A stretch of 64,000 nucleotides of DNA from Ophiobolus disseminans (lineage: Eukaryota; Ascomycota; Dothideomycetes; Pleosporales; Phaeosphaeriaceae): the NCBI GenBank assembly GCA_010093685.1, contig MU006220.1, positions 279,502 to 343,501 on the forward strand. Reading direction: 5' to 3'. Shown here piece after piece: positions 55,391-64,000 of the stretch. The first letter of the stretch is position 1. Every line of letters starts with the position of its first letter. A model generated the notes under the pieces. That model did no database searches, was not told where the DNA came from, and saw only the letters and a program-made list of their open reading frames with translations. The position numbers and the translations under genes were made by a program.

Positions 55391-57871
55391 TCAAGCAGCC
55401 CCAGGCACACTCACCCTCCCCGCCGCAAGATTCAACATCCCCGCTCCCGCACCACGACTCCTCGGCCCCACAAAGCCCTGCCTCTGCCTCCCTGTTCTCC
55501 CGCGCCCCAGCCAATTATACTTCAACTCCTTATTCAATCTGCCAATCTTATCCTGCGCCTCGTCGCCGCTCTGCAGACTAACAAGCACAGACACGCACTG
55601 CAGCATGCGGCCGACGGTTTCCGTGACCTTTGCCGAGTCCATTGGTTGCTGGCGGAGCGAAGGGGGCATGTGCGACGGCGGGTGGAGGTGGTTTATTGTC
55701 GGGGCGTGAAGGGAGCGGTTGGAGGAGAAGGAGCCTGCTGATGTGTTTGACGTTGCGCGGGAGCGCGTGGATGCGAAAGTACTGCTTGTCATTGACGTTG
55801 TGGATTCAAGGTAGCCACCGCTACTCTGACTAGTCGAGTTCAAACTGCCAATTGCCAAGTCATTCGCGCTGCCAGCGGTGCCGGGGCGGATGTCGCTTGG
55901 TATCGGCGAGGGCGATTCGAGACCCGCGTTTAGGTTTTCGAGCGAGAGGCGCGAGAAGATGGCCATGAGGGAGTCGTAGCGGGGGAGGATGACGATGTCG
56001 CGGAACATGAGGAGCGTGATGCGGCGGACTTCGAGTTCGCCGAGGATAGGTATGTTTTTGTGTTCTGGGCTCTTTGTGTTCATTTCGTCGGGGAGCATGA
56101 CGCCCCAGAATTCCGCTGCCTGCGCGCTGTTCATGATGCCCGAGCCCCTGAACTCCAGATCTAGGGGAAGGAAGACTGCTTGTAAGAAGGGTAAGATGGT
56201 GGTGAATACAACGAGCCACATCTCGACAAGATGTGGGATGAGTCGATCGTCAGGGACGTGGTGTAATGTCTGGTCAAGTGAGCCGAAGCCGGTTTGCAGG
56301 AGTTCGTTAAGGTCTTCGATAAGAAGGATGGGTGAGCGCTTGTGCACGCATCGCTTGATATGTACTGTAACCAGCGCGTTAAAATCTTCAACCGGTGGTC
56401 GCGGGTCTTCGCCCTCAAATATAAGCAGTACTCGCGCTTTCAACAACGGCCACGCATCATCCGGTGAGAGGCCATTGATACCAAAAGAACTTCCGAGACT
56501 CAACATTTCGGTAGTATGAGATACTGTCTGTCCTGGGGTCGATAGATTTGGAGTGGTACCGAGAGAGTTTGCCGTCAAGGGCCATTCGGCGCGTTCAATG
56601 CTGAACGATTGATTCCGTTCTCTATACGGAGGCTCCAGTGTGTCGTAATACGCTGCTGCTTTTTCTTCCTTCTTCGCTCGTCTCAGATGGCGTCCGCCAT
56701 GTCTGAGGTCCAAGCCCGTCATAGAGCTAGGGAACGCACTCGAATGCCCCGGTGATGAAGGTGCAGCAAATGAGTAAAGTGGCTGCGGTGCGCTTGGGTC
56801 GGTCGGTCTCGAGTTGCTATTCGCGGATGACAAGGGAAGGCTGAATTCGTCCTTGTCCTTCAACTTGTGTTTCTGCCGCGACAAGAAATGGTGCTTATGC
56901 TTTTCCTCCTTGAGCGCCGGTGGTAAAAACGAGTCGCTTCTTGGTGGTACCAATGTTGATGTGGATGCGTTTGCCGAAGAGTATAATGAAACATTGCTAC
57001 TGCTGGCCCCCGAGTCCACCAAACTTGTGGTCGACTGGTTCATCATGCGATTGAGGGCCTGCGAACTATGAATGCCAATTCCAATCTTTCCGGGCGAAGG
57101 CAATGCCTGACTTCTCCCGTCGTACTGCTTATCGATTTTGATATTCTTTGGCTTCGAACTAAACAGTTTCATCTTGCTCTTTCCCTCCTTCGGCTTCTGC
57201 AATTGTATGGGCTCTGGTGTCGATGCTGGCTTGGGCGATCCATGCGGTTGCGAGCCTGCTACACCCGGCGAATGCAATGGACTCCTCGGAAAGACCACAT
57301 TCGCAGCCGTTGTCGCATCCATCCTGTTGTTCCCATTTTGATACGTCATACCGTTCGTTCTGAACGTTACTGGCCCCGGCAGCGGCGGGGGACTCATCGG
57401 CTGACCTCGCGCGGCCGGCGCACCGCTGTCGCCTGACGCCGGTATCGTCGTCGACCGCTTTCTGTTGTGCTGCGCGTTTTGGTGGGCAAAAGCGGCCTGC
57501 GCCGCGATCTGGCTCGTGTTGAGATGGCTCTGGGGAGGCATAACGTCTCTGTCTCTCTCCGCTGATGGCCGCGCGCTTGACAGGCTTGGTTCGAAGTAGC
57601 CTTGCGAGCGCTGCCTTCTATGGTTTATCTGCCCGCCAGAGTGGGCCTGACCACGGGGCGCATCCGTCTCGCCGCGTGCGACGACTGGCCTCGAGAAGTT
57701 GTGCGAATCGGGTACGGTGGGCGATCGTACGCTGCGTAGTGGTGACGGTCGCTGCTGGAGGGTCGCCTGGGAGCCATCCGAGTCCGAGTCCAGTGAAGCT
57801 GGGCCGCGGAAGCCCGGCGTCTGGGGCGGAGGTGAATTGGTCTGCATATTGTACTCGGAAGGTGGTGCCAT
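55391..57871 (-). CDS. HbrB-like TORC2 subunit (Bit61/Bit2, PRR5 family)
   Basis: Single exon, 826 residues. The first ~430 residues are disordered, rich in Ser, Pro, Gln and Asn, with a basic KSKMKLFSSKPKNIKIDKQY patch. The conserved HbrB domain spans about 475-650: DDAWPLLKARVLLIFEGED, PVEDFNALVTVHIKRCV, RLIPHLVEMWLVVFTTILPF, LQAVFLPLDLEFRG and LEVRRITLLMFRDIVILPRY. This domain defines Aspergillus HbrB and yeast Bit2/Bit61, accessory subunits of TOR complex 2. TORC2 controls polarised growth and plasma-membrane homeostasis, and loss of HbrB causes hyperbranching in Aspergillus. The chosen ATG is the first in the frame; an upstream frame extension lacks ATG. The C-terminus is Ser-rich, then RGRTGRQRQGF. 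Confidence 0.9.
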   Translation of the reverse strand: MAPPSEYNMQTNSPPPQTPGFRGPASLDSDSDGSQATLQQRPSPLRSVRSPTVPDSHNFSRPVVARGETDAPRGQAHSGGQINHRRQRSQGYFEPSLSSARPSAERDRDVMPPQSHLNTSQIAAQAAFAHQNAQHNRKRSTTIPASGDSGAPAARGQPMSPPPLPGPVTFRTNGMTYQNGNNRMDATTAANVVFPRSPLHSPGVAGSQPHGSPKPASTPEPIQLQKPKEGKSKMKLFSSKPKNIKIDKQYDGRSQALPSPGKIGIGIHSSQALNRMMNQSTTSLVDSGASSSNVSLYSSANASTSTLVPPRSDSFLPPALKEEKHKHHFLSRQKHKLKDKDEFSLPLSSANSNSRPTDPSAPQPLYSFAAPSSPGHSSAFPSSMTGLDLRHGGRHLRRAKKEEKAAAYYDTLEPPYRERNQSFSIERAEWPLTANSLGTTPNLSTPGQTVSHTTEMLSLGSSFGINGLSPDDAWPLLKARVLLIFEGEDPRPPVEDFNALVTVHIKRCVHKRSPILLIEDLNELLQTGFGSLDQTLHHVPDDRLIPHLVEMWLVVFTTILPFLQAVFLPLDLEFRGSGIMNSAQAAEFWGVMLPDEMNTKSPEHKNIPILGELEVRRITLLMFRDIVILPRYDSLMAIFSRLSLENLNAGLESPSPIPSDIRPGTAGSANDLAIGSLNSTSQSSGGYLESTTSMTSSTFASTRSRATSNTSAGSFSSNRSLHAPTINHLHPPSHMPPSLRQQPMDSAKVTETVGRMLQCVSVLVSLQSGDEAQDKIGRLNKELKYNWLGRGRTGRQRQGFVGPRSRGAGAGMLNLAAGRVSVPGAA

Positions 57872-58196
57872 GTTACACGGGAAGCGGAGAGGCACAGGGT
57901 ATACGCAAGGGTGAAGGATACGAAGCAACAAAGGCGACTATAATGTTACAAGCATGACCAGCATGGTGTTTGTAGTGAACGGAAACGCGGTTTTGGACAT
58001 GGGCGAGGAGAGATGAGGTGTGGTGAAGCTGCGCCCATGCGCCGTTCCTGATGATGCGCGGCTGATGATCGACGGTGCATAGGCGCGTGGCATGGCGCGC
58101 CAGCGGGGTCGCACGCCGCCGTTGAACTTTCCTGTCGCACTTCACTCTTCGTCAAGGTCACCCAAATACTTGACAGAGGTTTCAAATCTAGCCATA
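57872..58196. promoter_or_regulatory. Bidirectional promoter region HbrB-like / GON7
   Basis: 325 bp between divergent starts. It holds both 5' UTRs. No clear TATA. Confidence 0.5.
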
Positions 58197-58472
58197 ATGC
58201 CGTCCATTACAGCGACCTACACCTCCCCCACCGTCTCCTCCGAAGCACCGAAAGTCTTCTCCACCCACCTCCCTGCCCTGTCTTCCCCGCCATCCACCCA
58301 AGACCGCGTCGCATACCTCGCCAAGCTGTCGTCGTCCATGAAGACACTCCAGCAAGACGTTAACACCTTCTTGACGCAGAAGATGGAAGAAGACAAGGCC
58401 GTCGATACCAGCAAGGGCGACGATGCAAAGGACGAAGAGACATATGGAGAAGAAGTGGTCGACGAAGACTGA
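58197..58472 (+). CDS. GON7: EKC/KEOPS complex subunit GON7
   Basis: Single exon, 91 residues, a typical Gon7 size. The N-terminus, ITATYTSPTVSSEAPKVFS, and the central DRVAYLAKLSSSMKTLQQDV, followed by LTQKMEEDKA, match fungal Gon7. The C-terminus is acidic and disordered. Gon7 binds Pcc1 in KEOPS, which makes the universal t6A37 modification on ANN-decoding tRNAs, including tRNA-Lys(UUU) such as the one at 35.4 kb. An in-frame upstream ATG at 58092 would add 35 residues without family similarity, so the downstream ATG is preferred. Confidence 0.8.
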   Translation: MPSITATYTSPTVSSEAPKVFSTHLPALSSPPSTQDRVAYLAKLSSSMKTLQQDVNTFLTQKMEEDKAVDTSKGDDAKDEETYGEEVVDED

Positions 58473-58528
58473 TCCTACAATTAATTGTTCATACTATGTA
58501 CACGGGTATCTACTTCAAACAACCTCGA

Positions 58529-61500
58529 CTACCGCCACCCTATTCCAGCACTGCTCTTCGTCCGCCCAACACTCCCGCGCATGCACCCCGAATGCACCAC
58601 GCTATTATCCGGATACACCCTAATTGCACTCCCGCCGAACCGCTTATGACACACCGCGCAATGCCTATCCTCGTCAATCACAACACGCCGATTCAATCCG
58701 CCAGGCACAACCTTGCCATCCCTCCCGATCTTGCCATCGCCAAGCAGCACCGCCTCGATTATCGCTGCCTTCTCCACACCTCTTAGCTTCGCGACAATGC
58801 GCTCTTCATTGAGCAAGGAATTGGCATTTCGGATACGCCCACGGAAATACGATTCGAGGTCTTTGACGGGCTGAGACGCGGGTACAAGATCGAGTGTTGT
58901 AGATGCGGGGAGGCGGGCGCCATGTTTACTGAGAAGCTCAAGCGCCGGTGGCCAATTGGGCTGTTTAGGTGGTGGAGGTGTGAGGTATAAGGAGAGCAGG
59001 GTGTGGTAGATTGACGGCTCAGCGTCGTCAATGTTGGCAGACGCTGGGACAGTGGTCGCGGGCTGGAAGGACTTGGTGGGAGATTGCGGCTGGGGTGTTG
59101 AAATGTAGATTTCATTGCAGTACCTGTGGCTGTTAGCATAAGATCAGAGTAAATTGCAGAGATGCTTACTCTTCGGCTCGCTGATAGTCCTGTAAATCGA
59201 AGACATAAATTGCCAAAGCCTGCTTGTGTTGACCCATCTTGCTGAGCACAATCGCTCGAGGCTCGTAGTAGTCAGGATCTACACGCTTGTTATTAACATG
59301 TCTCTTACGACATTTCGATCATGCATACCCGTAGACGGCAACTGTTGGAACACGCGATATTTGTTGTAGTTGCTGCTGGTTTTCAGGAAGAGTTGCAGCC
59401 TCACTCTCCACTGCTTCTTCTCTTCATCGTTCTCGAAGTCGCTGCTCTTTAGTCTTTCAAGTAGGAGATCGACTAGACGCTGGTGAAAATCGGGATTGGT
59501 TTCGTTCAGTTCCTCAACAATATGCTCAAGATACCTAGCGGCAAGCTTGAGGTCAATATCTTGCAGGAAGTCAAGCACTCTTTCGCGCGGCAGCGTCTCG
59601 GCGTTCTCGGTGTCGGCAAGGAATACGTCCATACCCAGCTTCGGATCTGTCCGGAGCGGCCACTCGGCAAACTCGAGAATGAGATCGATCATCTCAGGTG
59701 GTAGTTGCTGCAAGTAGCCAACTGTACGTTGCGGACCCTGCAGCGCAGTTGTGACCTCTTCATCAGCCTCATTCTTGCCGAACTTCTCCAACAGCTCCAA
59801 TGCCTGTCGATGCAAACGCTTGCCGTGCAGGAAGTCGATGAGGTCAGCATAGCGACCAGTTTCGTATAGCTTCTCCTGAACCACATCGGGCTCGCAAAAG
59901 TTGGGGAGGCGGAAGAGGGGGCCCGCAAGACTGGGGGAAGCAATCATGTAGGCGCGGAAGAGTGTAGTGTCGACTAGCTGGGCAACATCTAGTAGCTTGG
60001 CCTTCCAGTCAATGTGACCTTCGGGACCTGCGAGTTGAATGAAGTTGTGGAACGGCGGCTTGTCCTCCTCGAGCTGGCTCTCGCTTGGAGTTGGAAGAGG
60101 CTCTTTCAAATTCCCATCGGTATCAATATAGCGCTTGATCTGGACACGGCATTGTGCAAGGAAAGACTGCAGCGCGCGAACGGAGTCCTTGAAGTCCTTG
60201 TCTGCAAATAGCTTGTCGGATTGCGATAAGTCTGTCCCCCTTTTCTTGACAGGCGTGTCGGGTACGTCGTCCTTCATAGAAGAGCGAACGGAAGCTGCAT
60301 CCGCATCGATCTTCTTGCCGCCACCCACAAGCCTGCCCATCATCGAGCGGCCGATGGTCGAAGCAGGCGCTGGTGTGCTGTCTTTACCATCGGTTGTGGG
60401 TTTGTCTCCGTTTGCTTCTTCCTCGTCTGCTACGCTTTCGACACTCTTCACACTTCCCTCTTGCGCAAGATGGCCTGCAATAGATCTTGGGTACAGCGAT
60501 ATGACTCGCTCAGGGGGCGCTTTCGCATCTGTAAACAAGTCCATAGCCTCACGATACTTCTTGAGGTCGAAAAGAGCGTGTGCCTTGAGAATCATGATCT
60601 CTCGTACGCGTCCCTCCTTGTCCAGCAGCAGTGTATCTTCCAGCATATTGAGCAGACTGAGCGCCTCATCATAGCGCCCACCAGCGACCAGCTCGTCGAT
60701 TTGTGTCTCATAGCTCTGCGCACCCATTCGCCATATGCACCTGTCGCTAGCTACCAAGAAGCCCTTGCCAGCGTGTGCCAAGCTAATGTTCGGTTGCGGT
60801 ACGTGGAGGAAGGTAACGTTCGGTAGCGATATCGACTGCAGCATGTTGAGCGTATCCGGATTCCGCACTTCTAGGCTACCCTTCGACGGCGGGTTCAGCG
60901 TGAGCATGTATGGGTACGAGTATGCGATCATCTCGGGCGCGGCATGCCAGGGTACCTGTCGCTTCTCGATCGGGTTGCCGTCCGTGTCGATGAACAAGCT
61001 GTTGACGTCTTTCGCCAGCAGCAGCTCACCCTCTCCCAGTCGCGTTGCCAACGGCTTCGGCACCCAGCTGGCCATGCCCATATAGCCCATCCCAGAAGAC
61101 GAGACTGCACCAAAGCGCGCGCCTCCCTGGCTGCCGCCCTCTCCCAGCGCGCCTGGCTTGATAATGTCTTGGACCTCCTGATTCTCGATGTTCACCATGA
61201 CAAAGCCAGGGTCCATTCCGGCCACGATCTTGGTTCCAGTTGCCCATGTCAGGCTCTTGACCGTAGCGATGAGCGATATCTCCACCGCGTCGCCCGACAA
61301 CTCCATGTCCTGCCACGTCCACAGTATGATCTTCCGCTTGACTGCAACCGCCAACCTGCTCACAATCGAAGGTATGCCCGTCGTTGCATCCTTCACGATG
61401 TTGCTAGCTGCAGCGAATGTTGTGGCGCCTCTTGTTCTCTCCAGCTTCTCCTGCAATGTGTATGTCTGCAGGTCGTGGATCGAGACATGGTTGTCTGAGA

Positions 61501-61862
61501 GCGAGATGAGGATGTTGGCTTCCTTGATGATGGCTAGCTGCTGTATCGGTCGGCGCGAGAACTTCTCCTCTTCACGGAGGAGGTCTGCAGGCTTGACCTT
61601 CGACGTGGGCGGTTCGGCTTGTTCGCTGTTCTGGCTGCCATTCTGCCTGGCCTCAGGTTCCGTGTCTTCGATCTGATCGTTGACGCGGTAGATGCGCAGA
61701 GAACCCGAGTTGAGTCCTACGAGTACCCGATCGCCTATTCATGTCAGTCTTGTTGCCTGAAGCGGCTGCAGAGGCCGTACCGTAGGCAAGAATGGACTCG
61801 ATCTTGGACTTGTCGCGCTGTTTCAGCTCGACGATAGGCCGAGCAGTGAAGGCGGAGAGCAT
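58529..61862 (-). CDS. VPS39: Vacuolar HOPS subunit VPS39/VAM6
   Basis: Introns at 61735-61780, 59279-59328 and 59124-59169 give 1063 residues. The start MLSAFTARPIVELKQRDKSK leads into an N-terminal CNH/beta-propeller domain (VGLNSGSLRIYRV, HVSIHDLQTYTLQEKLE, KRKIILWTWQ). A helical clathrin-repeat/TPR solenoid follows (YDEALSLLNMLEDTLLLDKE, KKYREAMDLFTDAKAPPERV, then GRYADLIDFLHGKRLHRQAL). The C-terminal domain ends in a zinc-finger-like CAVCHKRFGGSAIRVYPD with HSGC. Vps39 bridges Rab7/Ypt7 on vacuoles and late endosomes in HOPS-mediated fusion and in vCLAMP contacts. An inserted Ser/Asp-rich segment near residues 470-560 is typical of filamentous fungi. Confidence 0.93.
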
Positions 61863-63574
61863 GATGGTGTTGTGTTTGTCGTCAGCTCATCTGAACGTCT
61901 GTTTGTCGCTATGCGACGTTGCTGGGCGCATCGGTAGCTTCATGAAAGATGGCCCATCGCTCGGCAGGTGCGTCACTCGTAGGGGTCCAAGCTCCCAGCC
62001 ACGTGCGTCTTGATGCCGATTCACGAGTATGTAGTCTTGGATGCAGGGACTACAAGATGATCCAGAAGACAGATTCTGGATAGATGTGTCACGTTTGTTT
62101 TACAGCGAGGACACCCAGCATGCAGTCACAATTTATGGGCTAGCGTGCAGTAGGTAATGAGCTGTATTCAAGAAAATATAGGGAGCGTGGGAAAACGGTA
62201 CAAAGGAAGCGTGCGACGGGGGAGGTTCCTTCAATTTACTATCGACAGTCCCGCAAACGCAAATACAATCTGGACAAGACCGTCTCTCCCCCTATTTCCA
62301 CGGGCCAGTATCACTCAAATCGGTCCAATGTCCATTCCAAGGACCATTGGCACCCCCACCATTCCCAAAACGAGTGTCCTTCCTATCCCCGGGCGCAAGC
62401 GCCATGGGATCAACTCTTAAACGGCGCGAAACGCGCTATACCAACCCTCAGTCAGAGGTGACGAGGATTCTTCAACCAGCCGTACTCAAACACAAAATAT
62501 GTCGACTTTCAACTCGATGTCCAAAAGGACAACTTGTCATCCTCCGTTCCGTTCCGTCCTCGCATGAACAAAAGGAGAAAAAACAACAAGGAGGAAAGCA
62601 ACGAACGCTTGTTATCAATCAGCAACACACCCATCCCACTCCTCCCCCAGCAACAGCCACACGGCTGGGTCTTGCGATACATCCGAGCCAGGGCCGGTGA
62701 GTTTGGAATAGAGGTTGGTTGACGGGTGCGGCGAATGAGCGAGACATGTCCACATATTGCCGGTTCTATCACAGCACACAAGCCTAGCTCCCATTGCGTC
62801 CTTGACTGCCCACAACGCGATGCACGATGAGGGTCACCCTTTTCGAAAAGCTACCGGGGCCAAGCGGGCAAGCCACAGCAAGGCGCGGGTGTGTTTTCGA
62901 AAGAGGTAATGCAGCGCTCGGTGTACATGGGTGTGGGGAGAAGGGAAACAGGAGAAGGAGGGCTATGAGGAAGATCGGGCGTAAGGGACCTCGGGGACAG
63001 ACATACCAAAGGAGATTACACAGCCTCATCAATGAAAGCGAATGAAAGAGAGTTTGATACATGATAATTGTCCACCATCCGAAACAGGTAGAGAAAACTA
63101 CATAATGCTTCCAATCGCCTCCATCTCCAGAAAGGGATTAACGATGAGTAGAATCGATCTCTTTTTATGCGCACACAAGCGAGAACATAACACAAACAAC
63201 AACACAGAAAATAATAGAACGTACATTGGGGGTATGTTGTGCAGGGAATGTAAGTCAAATAAAACACCAAAGAAACGCACCAACCCCTTTGCAGAGGAGC
63301 TATGGTGGTAGCCGCCATCAACGCGAAGGGGGGGAAGTAGATGCGCCGTCTCTCCAGAGAGCGTATTCGCATCATCGTGAAAAGAGACTAGGGAGAAAAC
63401 TTCAAAATGAATCCATGGTTCGGGCACTGAGCAATTACGGCTCATCGCAGGTCGATGTAGTTGAACTCGCTGCGCTACCCGGGAGACTCAGAAGGCAAGC
63501 CGAAAGGTCAGGTGGGTAGCGCGGCGGGCTCAATCGACAAAATATGGCTCGGGGTTGGACGATGGGGGGTTGAT
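61863..63574. other. Intergenic, nothing recognised
   Basis: Upstream of VPS39 and downstream of the partial membrane-protein gene. It includes an AT-rich, A-rich stretch near 62.56-62.6 and 63.15-63.3 kb. No supported frame. Confidence 0.5.
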
Positions 63575-64000
63575 CTACTTCTCTCGTGGGTAGTTGTCGG
63601 AGAAAGGATTCGATCGGTCGTCGAGAGGGGAGGGGTCGGCTAGATCGCCATGGCTGCTTGTACGGAGGTGGCCGGGTCGAGACGATGCGTTGATGTCCTG
63701 GCGCGCAGTGACTTGGCCGACCTTTTCGGACTCAGGTTCCGCGTCGAAAGTCGGGAAGGGACGGTTGCTGAGAGTGTAAGGTGCGGCCTTGTTGATATTG
63801 TAGTCGTTTGCGACGTAGGAAGGCGGCGCGGCGGCGTCGTAGTCTTGCGGCTTGGGCTCGGCGTTGTTGTTGAGATCTTGGTCGATGTTGTAGGCTCGTG
63901 CGGCGTAAGGGTCGCGGCGGAAGATTTGGACAGCTGCGTAGATGTAGCCACCGATGGCGACGAATAGCCATATGAGAAACAACACGATGGAGATGAGTGC
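63575..64000 (-). CDS. C-terminal part of a membrane protein (5' end outside the window)
   Basis: The frame is open to the window edge, so this is a 3' fragment of about 141 residues. It starts within a hydrophobic helix (ALISIVLFLIWLFVAIGGYI) and continues YAAVQIFRRDPYAARAYNID. A cytosolic tail rich in Pro, Ala, Asn and Asp ends SNPFSDNYPREK. One last transmembrane helix followed by a disordered tail of about 110 residues is the visible layout. I cannot name the family; a small tetraspan protein of MARVEL type would fit, but that is a guess. Confidence 0.65.
   Translation of the reverse strand, partial: ALISIVLFLIWLFVAIGGYIYAAVQIFRRDPYAARAYNIDQDLNNNAEPKPQDYDAAAPPSYVANDYNINKAAPYTLSNRPFPTFDAEPESEKVGQVTARQDINASSRPGHLRTSSHGDLADPSPLDDRSNPFSDNYPREK

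Overview
The window is nuclear DNA from a filamentous ascomycete (Pezizomycotina). A dothideomycete is my best guess, but that is inference from gene content. Evidence: compact genes with introns of about 43-62 nt (GTAAGT/GTATGT-type donors, CTAAC/CTGAC branch sites), Zn2Cys6 proteins, an HbrB-family TORC2 gene, a Cnl2/NKP2 kinetochore gene and a surface-NADase-type TNT protein. I see no bacterial operons, CRISPR arrays, rRNA genes or clear transposons. For every multi-exon gene the proposed splicing restores one open frame whose length is a multiple of three.

Layout. 1-7 kb: an ARMH3/DUF1741 Golgi-type protein, a nicotinamide riboside kinase, and the divergent pair EAF3 (chromodomain/MRG) and NKP2-like kinetochore protein. 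7.9-12 kb: a secreted GH5-like enzyme with a cysteine-rich tail and a single-pass membrane protein. 13-21 kb: a 1553-residue protein with four Zn2Cys6 clusters plus a SANT-like domain, divergent from a DUF7580 protein, then a secreted TNT-domain NADase. 21.5-24.5 kb: an RNase P/MRP Rpr2/Rpp21 subunit divergent from the SUB2/UAP56 RNA helicase. 24.4-29.1 kb: a gene-poor gap with degenerate repeats. 29-35 kb: a ketopantoate-reductase-like protein with a long disordered tail, and a hexokinase with an N-terminal membrane segment.

35.4 kb holds the most unusual element: a tRNA-Lys(UUU) gene whose T-arm is split by a 52-nt insert that looks like one of this genome's spliceosomal introns. 36.9-48.8 kb: a C2H2-like protein, an alpha-glucoside-type MFS transporter, a peroxisomal (PTS1) acyl-CoA ligase, an uncharacterised basic protein divergent from a WBP11-like splicing protein, and an HSP12-type stress protein. 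50.9-64 kb: a GH76 mannanase, a probable mitochondrial protein, an HbrB-type TORC2 subunit divergent from KEOPS subunit GON7, VPS39, and the 3' end of a membrane protein cut by the window edge.

Most genes are independent housekeeping functions. Small thematic links are cell-wall and sugar use (GH5-like, GH76, MFS, hexokinase), NAD metabolism (NRK, NADase) and RNA processing (Rpp21, SUB2, WBP11, tRNA).
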